DNA of 64,000 nucleotides from Paraburkholderia sp. PREW-6R (GCF_039621805.1 NZ_CP155073.1:1550001-1614000); one strand, 5' to 3'; shown: positions 51,407 to 61,014, numbered from the stretch's first letter. Notes: generated by a model from the letters alone, not told the origin. Made by a program: numbers and translations.

Positions 51407-51837
51407 CGTTTTTCTCCATCATGGTTCCGGGGCGCAACCTCTGGTCTGGTGAGTGGGTTGCCTCAGTGTTATATCACACGCAAGCGTAAATGGCGTGCTC
51501 TGTGGTATCGCGAAAAGCCTTGTGCGACGGGGCTTTGCGGCAAGTCATCAGTCAGCATGCTGTAAATTTGACCGGCGATTCGGATGGCTTATTCTGCCCC
51601 GACGATACGCTTAAAAAGGGCACGGCACGAACCGCGTTGGCTGATCAAAGGTGGGCTGGCACGCATCTGAAGCGCGGTCGAAACGTTCGTTTTTACCGAT
51701 TTCGCCGTGCGTCAGAAAGTGCGGAAATCCGGCATAAGTGTTGTCTGCATGCTGCACTCTTCACAACGTGAGAAACGTGCAACTGGCACGGGCGAACAAC
51801 GGGTGATCGGCTGGCCCGGTAGCGGGTAGACCGCCTA
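51407..51837. other. intergenic region, SYLF gene to membrane-protein gene
   Basis: About 430 bp upstream of the SYLF gene hold no convincing gene. The segment GTGTTATATCACACG near 51470 contains a short GTG-ATATCAC inverted repeat that might be part of a promoter or operator. Confidence 0.4.
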
Positions 51838-52290
51838 TTAGCCATGATTGGCAGGCGTCTTGACAGGCGGCGGCGGACGGCGCAGCGCGCGGCGCACCAT
51901 GCCGACGAGCACGCCCAGCAGGAACAGGATGACTGCGGGGACGATCCAGTAGCCGACGAACGCATGCCAGAGATAAGCCATCAGGGTGGAGCGGCGCACG
52001 CTGTATTCATTACGCGCGTCCTGCTGACGCGGCGCGTTCGCGGCCAGTACCTCGGCGGGGCAGCCAGCGGCTTTTGCCTCGTCGGGATTGCCGCGGCAGC
52101 GCGCGGCGGCACCGGCCGCACGTTGTGCGTCAGTGACGTTCCACGTGGTCAGCGCGCGGTCGAGATCGACGGCGTTATAGGCCATTTCCTCCCGGATCTC
52201 GCTCACCGCGACGATCGCCACGGGCACGGCCCAGAAGACGATCACGACCAGCCACCGCCTCAACCAGCGGTTTTTATGTTTCGATACCAT
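51838..52290 (-). CDS. small inner-membrane protein of unknown function
   Basis: The 150-residue protein has two hydrophobic helices, at about residues 12-29 and 108-131. A periplasm-length loop between them carries two cysteines (ARCRGNPDEAKAAGCP). Both termini are basic, which suggests they face the cytoplasm. A strong GGAGGCAAGG ribosome binding site precedes the ATG. I do not recognise the family. The paired cysteines could form a disulfide in the loop. Confidence 0.72.
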   Translation of the reverse strand: MVSKHKNRWLRRWLVVIVFWAVPVAIVAVSEIREEMAYNAVDLDRALTTWNVTDAQRAAGAAARCRGNPDEAKAAGCPAEVLAANAPRQQDARNEYSVRRSTLMAYLWHAFVGYWIVPAVILFLLGVLVGMVRRALRRPPPPVKTPANHG

Positions 52291-52566
52291 CCTTGCCTCC
52301 GATGGATGCCGTACGGCATCAACGACAAGATGGCGGCCCGTCTGATGTTATTTATGAGGGTGGGCCGTCTCCGCAGCCATCATAGAAGAAAAACGCCACC
52401 CTCGGGCAGTCAGTCCTGAATGGTCGGCCAAAGCAGCGTACCGGTAACAAAGCGGGACGAGAGGGCGACGCGCGGCGACGTCAGGAGGCAATTCGGCGGA
52501 GTGAAGCGGGCGTTGCACCGCACGGCCACCGCGCGGCGCAGGGGTATCGCGTGAAGGCGGCGGGTC

Positions 52567-52860
52567 TTACTTGGCGGGTGCCGACGACAGGCAGGTTTTC
52601 ATGAACGCCTTGCGATCGTCGCCTTTCTTGCCGGTCGCCTGTGCGTTGCACGCCTTCATCTTGTCCTGCTGGCTCATTGGCGCGGCGGCGGGCTTGGCGG
52701 ACAGACACGTCTTCATGAACGCTTTGCGGTCGTCGCCTTTCTTGTCGCCGGCCTGCTTGTTACAGTCGGCCATCTTCGTTTGCTGACTGTTCTGTGCGAA
52801 TGCAGGCGAGACGAGGACAGCACCCAGAACCAGCGTAGCAATGGCGGATTGGATTTTCAT
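52567..52860 (-). CDS. psiF: PsiF-repeat exported protein
   Basis: The 97-residue protein has a signal peptide ending AFAQ and two near-identical PsiF repeats of about 30 residues. Each contains a KM..CN.QA core and ends KKGDDRKAFMKTCLS. Each repeat has two cysteines. PsiF is phosphate-starvation inducible in E. coli, with unknown function. The start at 52860 is chosen over a longer frame because it gives a proper signal peptide and GGAGTGTCAT lies just upstream. I found no convincing Pho box upstream. Confidence 0.9.
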   Translation of the reverse strand: MKIQSAIATLVLGAVLVSPAFAQNSQQTKMADCNKQAGDKKGDDRKAFMKTCLSAKPAAAPMSQQDKMKACNAQATGKKGDDRKAFMKTCLSSAPAK

Positions 52861-53300
52861 ATGACACTCCATCGGTGGTGAAAACGTTTCTGGTCGTTTA
52901 TGCGCTTGAGCGTCAACGGCATCCGGGACCCTCGGCACACGCATTATGGCAAATGCTGTCTGCCAGAACGGACAAAGACACGTTCCCGTTGACCGGTGCC
53001 CAAGCTGGTTTTCCCTATGCAACGGAAAGATGCTCGTTCGTTCGATCAGACCATCTGAACGAACGGACGCCCGGCCCGAGTCTTGCGAACGAGAACTCGG
53101 TTGCCATGCGAGTGAGCAAACTCGCCGACGTTTGCTGCGGCGGATGCGAGATGGGTACAAGCGGCAATTGCCGCTGCAAGCGCGAGCAGAGACAGATCGG
53201 CAGATCAATGCCAGGCCCGGCGTTCGCGGATAGTTCAAACGAAGCACTCAGCGTCATACGTCATCGTGCGCGCTATGACATCACCTCAAGGAGACTCCTC
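52861..53300. other. intergenic region upstream of psiF and the YCII gene, with an inverted repeat
   Basis: About 440 bp lack a recognisable gene. A perfect 9-bp inverted repeat, CGTTCGTTC at 53035-53043 and GAACGAACG at 53057-53065 with a 13-nt gap, may be an operator. ATTATG at 52943-52948 reads CATAAT on the minus strand and could be the psiF -10 box. Confidence 0.45.
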
Positions 53301-53597
53301 ATGCACTATCTGCTGGTCTACGAACTCGCGCCCGACTACCTCGAACGGCGCGACGCCTATCGGGACGCGCACCTTAAGCTCGCCTGGGAAGCCTCCGATG
53401 GCGGCGCTCTGCTGCTCGGTGGTGCGCTTGCGGCGCCCGCCGATTCCGCGATGTTGCTCTTTGAGGGCGACTCGCCGGCCGTCGCGGAAACTTTTGCTCG
53501 GGCGGATCCGTACGTTTCAAATGGATTAGTGGCGAGTTGGCGTGTGCGCGAATGGACGACTGTGGTTGGTGACGGCGCAACGAATCCATTGCGCTAG
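53301..53597 (+). CDS. YCII-domain protein
   Basis: The 98-residue protein begins MHYLLVYELAPDYLERRDAYRDAHL, with AAGGAGAC just upstream. It has the YciI/YCII fold: an N-terminal strand, the R..HL region with a conserved His, GGALAAPADSAMLLFEGDSP, and the FARADPYVSNGLV segment. YCII proteins are dimeric alpha-beta barrels; some act as dehalogenase-like enzymes, but most have no known role. It is apparently monocistronic. Confidence 0.9.
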   Translation: MHYLLVYELAPDYLERRDAYRDAHLKLAWEASDGGALLLGGALAAPADSAMLLFEGDSPAVAETFARADPYVSNGLVASWRVREWTTVVGDGATNPLR

Positions 53598-53886
53598 CGA
53601 CGCGTTGAATATCGATAAAAAAAGTGAAGCGAAACGTATTAGAAGCGCTTTTTGCGAAGATTTGCAATTCACGAAAAAGTCGCGAGCGCGGGAGTTAATC
53701 GCCGGAGTGTCGTACGTTATCAACCCGCGGCGGCAAGGTCGGCTGATATCACGCAACCCGTGCAGCTATTGTCATGTGACCGTGGCAGCGCGCGCGGATC
53801 ACTCACTGACACGTCCAGAACAGATACGTAAAAAATTCGCAACGGTTGAAAATAAATGTTTTGGACACGCAAATGTTTCCGGGCAC

Positions 53887-53915
53887 TTGTCACAATGCGG
53901 CATATCCAACATAAA
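53887..53915 (+). promoter_or_regulatory. candidate sigma-70 promoter for galU in an AT-rich region
   Basis: TTGTCA (53887-53892) is followed after 17 bp by CATAAA (53910-53915), about 130 bp before galU. The surrounding gap, 53598-54044, is clearly more AT-rich than the rest of the window, with runs such as ATCGATAAAAAAAG and GAAAATAAATG. It has no recognisable gene. Confidence 0.45.
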
Positions 53916-54044
53916 TCACATTATTTTGGCGTTTCGCAAAATTTACCGCGTGAATCCGCCACCGTTTTTTGTTAGGCTTTTCCGCAATGCAGCAGGGCCC
54001 ATCGGTCCGCGCAACCCAGTTCTAACCATTACGGAATGCCTACC

Positions 54045-54962
54045 ATGCTGAAAGTCACCAAAGCAGTATTTCCTGTCGCCGGCCTCGGGACGCGATTCCT
54101 GCCGGCTACTAAAGCCAGTCCGAAGGAAATGCTGCCGATCGTTGACAAGCCGCTGATTCAATATGCGGTTGAGGAAGCCATTGCTGCTGGCATTACGGAA
54201 ATGATCTTCGTGACGGGTCGCAGCAAGCGCGCGATTGAGGATCACTTCGACAAGTCGTATGAGATTGAAGCCGAACTCGAAGCACGCAACAAGCAGAAGC
54301 TGCTCGATCTCGTGCGCAGCATCAAGCCCGCCAATGTGGATTGCTTCTACGTGCGCCAGGCCGAAGCGCTCGGTCTCGGCCACGCGGTGCTGTGCGCCGA
54401 AAAGCTGGTGGGCGACAGCCCGTTCGCGGTGATTCTGGCTGACGATCTGCTACACAGCTCGAAGCCAGTCATGAGCCAGCTGGTGGACACGTTCAACCAC
54501 TATCACAGCTCGGTGATCGGCGTGGAAACCATTGCCCGCGAAGACAGCCGCTCGTATGGCGTGGTCGATGGCCGCGAGTGGGAAGACAACGTGATCAAGC
54601 TGTCGGGCATTATCGAAAAGCCGGCACCGGACAAGGCGCCGTCGAACCTCGGCGTCGTCGGCCGTTACGTGCTGATGCCTACCATCTTCAAGCACATTCG
54701 CGCGCTGAAGCCGGGCGCAGGCGGCGAACTGCAACTCACGGACGCAGTGCAGTCGCTGCTGACCGAAGAGCAGGTGCTCGCGTATCGGTATTACGGCACG
54801 CGTTTCGATTGCGGCAGCAAACTCGGCTACCTGAAGGCGACCGTCGAATTCGCGCTGCGTCACCCGGAAGTGAAAGCGGATTTCGAGGCTTATCTGCACG
54901 CTTACATGCAAGCCAACATGCTGACCGGCGAGCCGGCCCAGTACACGGCAGAAGCGGCCTGA
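54045..54962 (+). CDS. galU: UTP-glucose-1-phosphate uridylyltransferase
   Basis: The 305-residue enzyme makes UDP-glucose for surface polysaccharides and for OtsA. The nucleotide-binding signature is GLGTRFLPATKASPKEMLPI, followed by the KPLIQYAVEEA segment. Also present are VTGRSKRAIEDHFD, the LGHAVLCA uridine site, ILADDLL and GIIEKPAPDKAPSNLGVVGRY. I choose MLKVTKAVFPVAG over the ATG three codons upstream because ACGGA is better spaced from it. It is convergent with glcB across a shared terminator. Confidence 0.97.
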   Translation: MLKVTKAVFPVAGLGTRFLPATKASPKEMLPIVDKPLIQYAVEEAIAAGITEMIFVTGRSKRAIEDHFDKSYEIEAELEARNKQKLLDLVRSIKPANVDCFYVRQAEALGLGHAVLCAEKLVGDSPFAVILADDLLHSSKPVMSQLVDTFNHYHSSVIGVETIAREDSRSYGVVDGREWEDNVIKLSGIIEKPAPDKAPSNLGVVGRYVLMPTIFKHIRALKPGAGGELQLTDAVQSLLTEEQVLAYRYYGTRFDCGSKLGYLKATVEFALRHPEVKADFEAYLHAYMQANMLTGEPAQYTAEAA

Positions 54963-55098
54963 AAGATTTCAGGCGCGAATCAGGCGCTTGCATCCACACA
55001 GGCAGTATTCACGCGTCATGCGGCAGGTGCCGCGAGACGCGCGACGCAAGACGCAGCAATGCGTAGCAGGCATCACAAGGCATGAGCGCAAATTCAAA

Positions 55099-55134
55099 CG
55101 GGCGCCGCGTACTACGCGGCGCCCGTCTTTTTTT
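55099..55134 (+). terminator. intrinsic terminator after galU
   Basis: The arms CGGGCGCCGCGT and ACGCGGCGCCCG enclose a minimal loop, followed by TCTTTTTTT. It is placed between convergent galU and glcB. Confidence 0.93.
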
Positions 55135-55190
55135 GGAGCCCACGGTCAACGCTGAACCTCAGCGCCACCGATAGGCTCCGGCAGTCACGT

Positions 55191-57368
55191 CTATCGACTC
55201 TCTTTAACTTCCAGCCTGAACTTGTGCAGCAACGGTTCCGTGTAGCCGCTGGGTTGCTGGCGTCCTTCGAAGACCAGCGCCTGGGCGGCCTTGTACGCGA
55301 TCGTGTCGAAGTTGGGCGCCATGGGCCGGTAATGCGGATCGCCGGCGTTCTGTTCGCCGACCACCTTCGCCATGCGCCTGAAAGTCTCGTCGACCTGCTC
55401 GCGCGTAACCACGCCGTGGTGCAGCCAGTTTGCAATGTGCTGGCTCGAAATACGCAACGTGGCACGGTCCTCCATCAGGCCGACGTTATGAATGTCCGGC
55501 ACCTTCGAGCAACCCACGCCCTGATCGATCCAGCGCACCACGTAGCCGAGAATGCCCTGCACGTTGTTGTCGACTTCGCTGCGAATGTCCTCTTCGCTCC
55601 ACTTCGCCGATTCGACGACCGGAATAGTCAGGAGTCCATCGAGCAGTTCGTCGCGCACCTTCGCGTAGTCCGTGCGCTCCAGCTCCTGCTGAACCGCCTG
55701 CACGTTCACCTGATGGTAGTGCAGCGCGTGCAGCGTCGCGGCGGTCGGCGAGGGCACCCACGCGGTGTTCGCGCCGGCCTTCGGATGGGCGATCTTCTGT
55801 TCGAGCATGGCATGCATCAGGTCGGGCATGGCCCACATGCCTTTGCCGATCTGCGCGCGGCCACGCAGGCCCGCGCTCAACCCGGCCAGCACGTTGCTGC
55901 GCTCGTAGGCCGCGATCCACGCGCTCGACTTCATGTCGCCCTTGCGCATCATCGGACCCGCTTCCATCGCGGTATGCATCTCGTCGCCGGTGCGGTCGAG
56001 AAAGCCCGTATTGATGAACGCAACACGCTCCTTCGCTTCGTCGATACAGGCGAGCAGGTTGACGCTGGTGCGGCGCTCCTCGTCCATGATGCCCATCTTG
56101 ACCGTGTTGCGCGGCAGTCCGAGCAGATCCTCGACGCGTGCAAACAACTCGCTCGCGAACGCGACCTCGGCCGGTCCATGCATCTTCGGCTTGACGATGT
56201 AGATCGAGCCCGTGCGCGAGTTCAGCTTGTGCTTGCGATCATGCAGCGCGCACAGCGTGGTGATGACGGCGTCCAGAATGCCTTCGGGAATCTCGTGGCC
56301 GTCTTTCGTGAGGACAGCCGGATTCGTCATCAGATGACCCACGTTGCGAATGAACAGCAGCGAGCGGCCATGCAGCACGACCGGCGCCGTGCCATTCGCG
56401 GCGACGTACTTGCGGTCTTCGTTCAGCCGACGCGTGAAGGTCTTGTCGTTTTTCGTGACCTCTTCGGTCAGCTCGCCGGTCATCAGCCCGAGCCAGTTGC
56501 GATAGAGCTGCACCTTGTCGTCCGCATCGACGGCGGCGACCGAGTCTTCGCAGTCGATGATCGTGCTCACCGCCGCTTCGACCAGCACGTCCTTCACGTG
56601 CGCGGCGTCGGTCTTGCCAATCGAATCGTTCGGGTCGATCTGAATTTCGAAGTGCAGACCGTTGTGCTTGAGCAGCACAGCGGACGGCGCCCCTGCTTCG
56701 CCCTGATAGCCGATGAACTGCGCGGGCGTTTTCAGCTCGCTCGTGCCGCCGCTTTTCAGCGTGACGATCAGCTTGCCGCTGTCGACCTTGTAATTCGCGG
56801 CGTCCACATGCGAGCCGTTGGCGAGCGGCGCGGCTTCGTCGAGAAACTTGCGCGCGTAAGCGATGACGGCGGCGCCGCGCACCGGATTGAAGCTTTTCTG
56901 TTTTTCCGCGCCGTTCGTTTCCGGAATCGCGTCGGTGCCGTATAACGCGTCGTAGAGGCTGCCCCAGCGCGCGTTCGCCGCGTTCAGCGCATAACGCTGG
57001 TTCGACAGCGGCACGACGAGTTGCGGGCCGGCCTGTTCGGCGATTTCGGTGTCGACCTGGTCGGTCGTGGCTTTGACACTGGCGGGCGCGGGCACGATAT
57101 AGCCGATGCCTTCGAGGAACGTCCGGTACGCACGCAGATCACGCACCGGACCCGGATTCGCGCGATGCCAGTTATCGAGTTCGGTTTGCAGACGGTCGCG
57201 CTCGACGAGCAGCGCGCGATTTTTGGGCGCCAACTCGTGCACGAGGGCGTCGAAACCCGACCAGAATGCCGCGCTGTCGATTCCGGTGCCGGGCAGGGCT
57301 TCGGTTTCGACGAACTGGTCGAGGTTGGCGGCGACTTGCAGTCCACCGCGCTGGTTCATCTGAGTCAT
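55191..57368 (-). CDS. glcB: malate synthase G
   Basis: The enzyme condenses glyoxylate and acetyl-CoA to malate. I start at [13 protein letters not shown] (57368, 725 residues) because GGAG lies 8 nt upstream. The ATG four codons earlier has no ribosome binding site and itself overlaps that GGAG. Family motifs include [35 protein letters not shown] with the catalytic Arg region, [31 protein letters not shown] and [11 protein letters not shown]. The long length is specific to isoform G. glcG lies just upstream, as in E. coli glc operons, but glcDEF are absent. Confidence 0.97.
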   Translation of the reverse strand: MTQMNQRGGLQVAANLDQFVETEALPGTGIDSAAFWSGFDALVHELAPKNRALLVERDRLQTELDNWHRANPGPVRDLRAYRTFLEGIGYIVPAPASVKATTDQVDTEIAEQAGPQLVVPLSNQRYALNAANARWGSLYDALYGTDAIPETNGAEKQKSFNPVRGAAVIAYARKFLDEAAPLANGSHVDAANYKVDSGKLIVTLKSGGTSELKTPAQFIGYQGEAGAPSAVLLKHNGLHFEIQIDPNDSIGKTDAAHVKDVLVEAAVSTIIDCEDSVAAVDADDKVQLYRNWLGLMTGELTEEVTKNDKTFTRRLNEDRKYVAANGTAPVVLHGRSLLFIRNVGHLMTNPAVLTKDGHEIPEGILDAVITTLCALHDRKHKLNSRTGSIYIVKPKMHGPAEVAFASELFARVEDLLGLPRNTVKMGIMDEERRTSVNLLACIDEAKERVAFINTGFLDRTGDEMHTAMEAGPMMRKGDMKSSAWIAAYERSNVLAGLSAGLRGRAQIGKGMWAMPDLMHAMLEQKIAHPKAGANTAWVPSPTAATLHALHYHQVNVQAVQQELERTDYAKVRDELLDGLLTIPVVESAKWSEEDIRSEVDNNVQGILGYVVRWIDQGVGCSKVPDIHNVGLMEDRATLRISSQHIANWLHHGVVTREQVDETFRRMAKVVGEQNAGDPHYRPMAPNFDTIAYKAAQALVFEGRQQPSGYTEPLLHKFRLEVKESR

Positions 57369-57436
57369 CGACTGCTCCATGGGGCTGAATGGGACCGGTG
57401 AGGGGGCACCGGCCCGCGTTGTGATGCTGCGGATAA

Positions 57437-57841
57437 TCAGGCGCCGAGCGCCTGTACACCGGCCTTGGCGACCTGGGCATCCTGATCCGGCTTGACGCCC
57501 GACACGCCGAGCGCGCCGATCACCTGGCCCTCGACGATCACGGGTACGCCGCCTTCCAGCGTGCCCAGCAACGGCGCGCTGAGAAACGCGGTACGGCCGT
57601 TGTTGATCATGTCTTCGTATAGCTTGGTTTCACGGCGGCCGAGCGCCGAAGTGCGGGCTTTTTCCGTCGCGATGTACGAGCTGGCCGGCGCACTGCCGTC
57701 CAGACGCAACATCCCGAGCGGGTGGCCGCCGTCGTCCACCACCACGATCGCGACCGCCCACTGGTTCTTTTCGGCTTCCGCGCGCGCGGCGTCGAGCATG
57801 CGGGTGGTTTCTGCAACGGTCAGCACGGGTTTGCTCAGCAT
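57437..57841 (-). CDS. glcG: GlcG/HbpS-like heme-binding-family protein
   Basis: The 134-residue protein begins [24 protein letters not shown] and has [22 protein letters not shown] and [24 protein letters not shown], hallmarks of the GlcG/HbpS (DUF336) family. Some relatives bind haem or cobalamin; GlcG itself has no settled function. AGGAAA precedes the start. It lies 68 bp upstream of glcB on the same strand and is probably co-transcribed with it. Confidence 0.93.
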   Translation of the reverse strand: MLSKPVLTVAETTRMLDAARAEAEKNQWAVAIVVVDDGGHPLGMLRLDGSAPASSYIATEKARTSALGRRETKLYEDMINNGRTAFLSAPLLGTLEGGVPVIVEGQVIGALGVSGVKPDQDAQVAKAGVQALGA

Positions 57842-58209
57842 AATGAATTTCCTGGTTCGTTTATGGTAGGGAAGCTTCTACCGCGGCACCGTGATGCAGG
57901 GGACGCGGCGTCGAGTTGTGCGTTGGATTGCTGACCGGCAGCGCTTGTGACGCATGGCGAGGGTCGTTGCGCAGCAGAGCATTGTGCGCGAATGCCGCGG
58001 CGCCGGTCCTGGTCTTTGCCCGCGCGCCTTGCTTTGCGATTTTACGTCCAAGCGCGGCTGGGCGAAACGGTGAGGCTCCCGCATACGGCGAGGCGGCGTG
58101 ATTGTGGCCGCTGATCGTTGTCCTCGCGCGAACGTGCGCGGGCATTCGCGCGCCGCGCAATCCGGCGATAATGGGCGGCCCACATAAAACTGATTCTGCC
58201 CGTCACGCC
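57842..58209. other. divergent intergenic region between glcG and the MOSC gene
   Basis: About 370 bp between divergent genes. I see no open frame of interest and no strong promoter pair or repeat. Confidence 0.5.
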
Positions 58210-59169
58210 ATGCCCATCATCAGCGAACTGTTCGTCTATCCGGTCAAGTCCTGCGCCGGCATTGCGCTCGACGCGGCGCACCTTCTCGCCACCGGCTTCG
58301 AATACGACAGGAGCTGGATGGTGACGGACCCCGGCGGCGCGATGCTCACCCAGCGCGCGTATCCGCGCATGGCGCTCGTCGGGGTCGAGCTCGGCGAGCA
58401 TGACCTCGTCCTGCGCGCGCCCGGCATGAGCGAGTTGCGCACGCCGCTCGACGCGGCGCGGCTTCACGCTCCGCACAAGGTCGAGACCACGGTCTGGCGC
58501 GACGCGGCCTATGGCCTCGACACGGGTGAGGCGAGCGCCGCATGGTTCTCCACTTTTCTCGGCGTGCCGGCGCGGCTTCTGCGCTTCGATCCCGAACGCG
58601 AGCGGATCGTCGATCCGGACTATACGGATAGCACCGGCGGTGCAACCACGCACTTTTCCGACGGGTTCCCGCTGCTGGTGATCGGCCAGGCATCGCTCGA
58701 CGACCTGAACGCGCGCCTGAACCGCAAGGGCGCACCGTCCATTCCGATCGACCGCTTTCGGCCCAATCTCGTGCTGACGGGGCTCGACGCGTATGAAGAG
58801 GACTATGTCGAGACTTTGACCATCGACGGGGAAAGCAGCAGGACAATCCACGAAGCGAGCAGCGGAAAAGACAGTGGAAGAAGTAGCAGAACAAGCAGCG
58901 GAACAGGCAGCGGCAATGGCGGCCCGACCGTGCGGCTGCAACTGGTGAAGCCGTGCGCGCGCTGTCCCATGCCGACCATCGATCAGTCGAAAGGCGCGCC
59001 CGATCCGGACTGGCCCAACGAGCCGACCGACACGCTGAGCGTCTACCGCGCCAACCCGCGGCGCGGCGGCGCGCTCACGTTTGGCAATAACGCGCTCGTC
59101 GCGCAAGGGGCGGGCGCGTGGCTGCGCGTCGGTCAGCAGGTCGACGCTGAACTGGGTTTCGGAGATTGA
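58210..59169 (+). CDS. MOSC-domain protein (YcbX-like) with a low-complexity insert
   Basis: The 319-residue protein begins MPIISELFVYPVKSCAGIALD, the MOSC N-terminal beta-barrel signature. The MOSC domain follows, with FSDGFPLLVIGQASLDDLNARL, IPIDRFRPNLVLTG and KPCARCPMPTID; the conserved Cys is a candidate molybdenum ligand. Family members reduce N-hydroxylated compounds. Residues about 207-237 form a Ser/Gly-rich stretch (for example SSGKDSGRSSRTSSGTGSG) inside the domain, just before the LVKPCARC strand. The longer upstream frame is rejected because this start matches the family. Confidence 0.88.
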   Translation: MPIISELFVYPVKSCAGIALDAAHLLATGFEYDRSWMVTDPGGAMLTQRAYPRMALVGVELGEHDLVLRAPGMSELRTPLDAARLHAPHKVETTVWRDAAYGLDTGEASAAWFSTFLGVPARLLRFDPERERIVDPDYTDSTGGATTHFSDGFPLLVIGQASLDDLNARLNRKGAPSIPIDRFRPNLVLTGLDAYEEDYVETLTIDGESSRTIHEASSGKDSGRSSRTSSGTGSGNGGPTVRLQLVKPCARCPMPTIDQSKGAPDPDWPNEPTDTLSVYRANPRRGGALTFGNNALVAQGAGAWLRVGQQVDAELGFGD

Positions 59170-59202
59170 CGCGCCCCCCGCGGTGTCTCGAACCTCGTGC
59201 GA

Positions 59203-59583
59203 TCAATGCCCGCGACGGCGGGTGAGCGCTGCGAGGATCGCTGACATAGGCACGGGCTTCACGAAATGATCGTTAAAGCCCGAGCGTAGCGACTCGTCGC
59301 GCTCCTCGTCTTGCGCGAGGCCCGTCACCGCGACCAGCGTGGGCGCCGGCTGGTCGGCGACGAAGCGGATGCGGCGAGCCACCGCGCGCCCATCGAGATG
59401 CGGCATTTCGACATCCAGCAAGGCGGCGTCGGGATGCCAGTCGCAATATTGCGCGAGCGCGTCAAGGCCGTTGGATGCGGTTCGAACGTCAAAGCCTTGC
59501 GCGCTGAAGTAGTTGTAATAAGCGGCCAGCAGGTTCGCGTCGTCATCGGCGATCAGCAGGCGGCCGGTTTGGTGGTTGGACAT
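59203..59583 (-). CDS. single-domain response regulator
   Basis: The 126-residue receiver has no output domain. The acidic pocket is IADDDANL, the phosphoacceptor Asp is in ALLDVEMPHLDG, the Thr in VAVTGLAQDEE and the Lys in HFVKPVPM. I start at MSNHQTGRLL (59583), which has GGGGAAA upstream; the longer frame has no family match. It diverges from the histidine kinase gene, with 112 bp between starts, so the two may be partners. Lacking a DNA-binding domain, it would act through protein contacts or a phosphorelay. Confidence 0.9.
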   Translation of the reverse strand: MSNHQTGRLLIADDDANLLAAYYNYFSAQGFDVRTASNGLDALAQYCDWHPDAALLDVEMPHLDGRAVARRIRFVADQPAPTLVAVTGLAQDEERDESLRSGFNDHFVKPVPMSAILAALTRRRGH

Positions 59584-59695
59584 CCAGTTTCCCCAGGTTG
59601 CATTCCTCACACTGAGCAATTTGAAGACCCGGTAGAATTGATGCCTTGAATGTCCCACTTTCGAACCGGGCCGGGTGCATCGCAGACGAATTCAT

Positions 59696-60904
59696 ATGAA
59701 CAAATTACCTTTTCGGCCCGACGAATCCGCGGAGATCGAGCGCGACATCCAGACAGTGCAGCGCATCGACGCCGTGCCGTCCATCCTGCGCCTGATCTGC
59801 AAGAACACCGGCATGGGCTTTGCCGCCGTTGCCAAGGTCACCGATCAAAGCTGGACCGCCTGCGCAGTGCAGGACGAGGTTCAGTTCGGGCTTGCGGCCG
59901 GCGGTCAGCTCGATCTGCACAGCACGTTATGCTTCGAATCACGTTCCGCGCGCGCCGCGATCGTGATCGACAATTTCAACGACGATCCGGCCTACCGGGG
60001 CCATCACACAGCGCAGATCTACAACCTCGGCAGTTATATTTCCGTGCCGATCATTCTGCCCAGCGGTGACTATTTCGGTAATCTCTGTGCAATCGACGCG
60101 CATCCCGCCGACGTATCGGACCCGCGTACATTGGGCATGTTCGAGGTGTTCGCGGAGCTGATCGCGATCCAGATCGAGTCGGCGAGCCGCCAGCAGGCTG
60201 CGGAGGCCGCGCTTTACACCGAGCGGGAAAACTCGGGGCTGCGCGAGCAGTTCATCGCAGTGCTCGGCCACGATCTGCGCAATCCGCTGTCTGCGGTGAG
60301 CGCCACCGCGGAACTGCTGACATTGCGCAAGACCGAGCCCGATCTCGTCAAGATCGGCCAGCGTCTGAAGTCCACCACGCTGCGCATGGCCCGTCTGATC
60401 GACGACGTGATGGACTTCGCGCGCGGCCGGCTCGGCTCGGGGATCGGCGTATCGATCGACGACGTCGACGACCTGGCTACCGCTTTGCGTGCGGTGGTCG
60501 CGGAAGTCCGCGAAGCCAACCCGGAGCGTACGCTCGTCGACGATATCGCTATTCCCACGCGCGTGCGCTGCGACCGGACGCGTGTTCAGCAATTGCTGTC
60601 GAATCTGCTTGGCAACGCCGTGACCCACGGCTCAGCCGAGTATCCCGTGAAGGTCCATGTGCGTGTGGAGAACGCCGAACTGCTGGTAAGCGTGATGAAC
60701 GGCGGCAACGCGATCTCGCCCGACGCACTCGGCCGGGTCTTCGAACCCTACTGGCGGCCGGCCACCAGCAAACCGGGCGGCGGTCTCGGTTTGGGTCTGT
60801 ATATCTGTAAGCAGATCGTGACCGCGCATGGCGGTTTGCTGGAAGTGTGCTCCTCCGACGAAGAAGGAACCTGTTTCGTCGCGAGGCTGCCTACCGGTAT
60901 GTGA
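59696..60904 (+). CDS. GAF-domain sensor histidine kinase
   Basis: The 402-residue protein has no transmembrane helix. An N-terminal GAF domain (about residues 20-160) contains TLCFESRSA and YISVPIILPSGDYFGNLCAID. The HisKA dimerisation helix bears the phosphoacceptor His192 in VLGHDLRNPLSAV. The ATPase domain follows: LLSNLLGNAVTHG (N box), VFEPYWRP and GGGLGLGLYICKQIV (G boxes). It is a soluble kinase sensing an unknown ligand. No chromophore cysteine of a phytochrome type is evident. The divergent receiver gene is its probable partner. Confidence 0.92.
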   Translation: MNKLPFRPDESAEIERDIQTVQRIDAVPSILRLICKNTGMGFAAVAKVTDQSWTACAVQDEVQFGLAAGGQLDLHSTLCFESRSARAAIVIDNFNDDPAYRGHHTAQIYNLGSYISVPIILPSGDYFGNLCAIDAHPADVSDPRTLGMFEVFAELIAIQIESASRQQAAEAALYTERENSGLREQFIAVLGHDLRNPLSAVSATAELLTLRKTEPDLVKIGQRLKSTTLRMARLIDDVMDFARGRLGSGIGVSIDDVDDLATALRAVVAEVREANPERTLVDDIAIPTRVRCDRTRVQQLLSNLLGNAVTHGSAEYPVKVHVRVENAELLVSVMNGGNAISPDALGRVFEPYWRPATSKPGGGLGLGLYICKQIVTAHGGLLEVCSSDEEGTCFVARLPTGM

Positions 60905-61014
60905 CGGCCGCCATTGGCGTCGCGCACGCTTTGTGCGGCCTCTGTGGCAGCATTCGTGGCGCCCCGTTGGGCGGGATCAAGGCGGCATTCAGGTTAATCC
61001 CTTGGCGGCACCGA

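Noticed and set aside
52874..53300. Upstream in-frame extension of the YCII gene, including a Cys-rich peptide
   Set aside because: AAGGAGAC directly precedes MHYLLVYE, the family start, and the upstream translation has no family features.
53542..54051. 169-residue plus-strand frame across the AT-rich gap before galU
   Set aside because: It starts inside the YCII gene, ends over the galU start, has no ribosome binding site and shows no recognisable domain.
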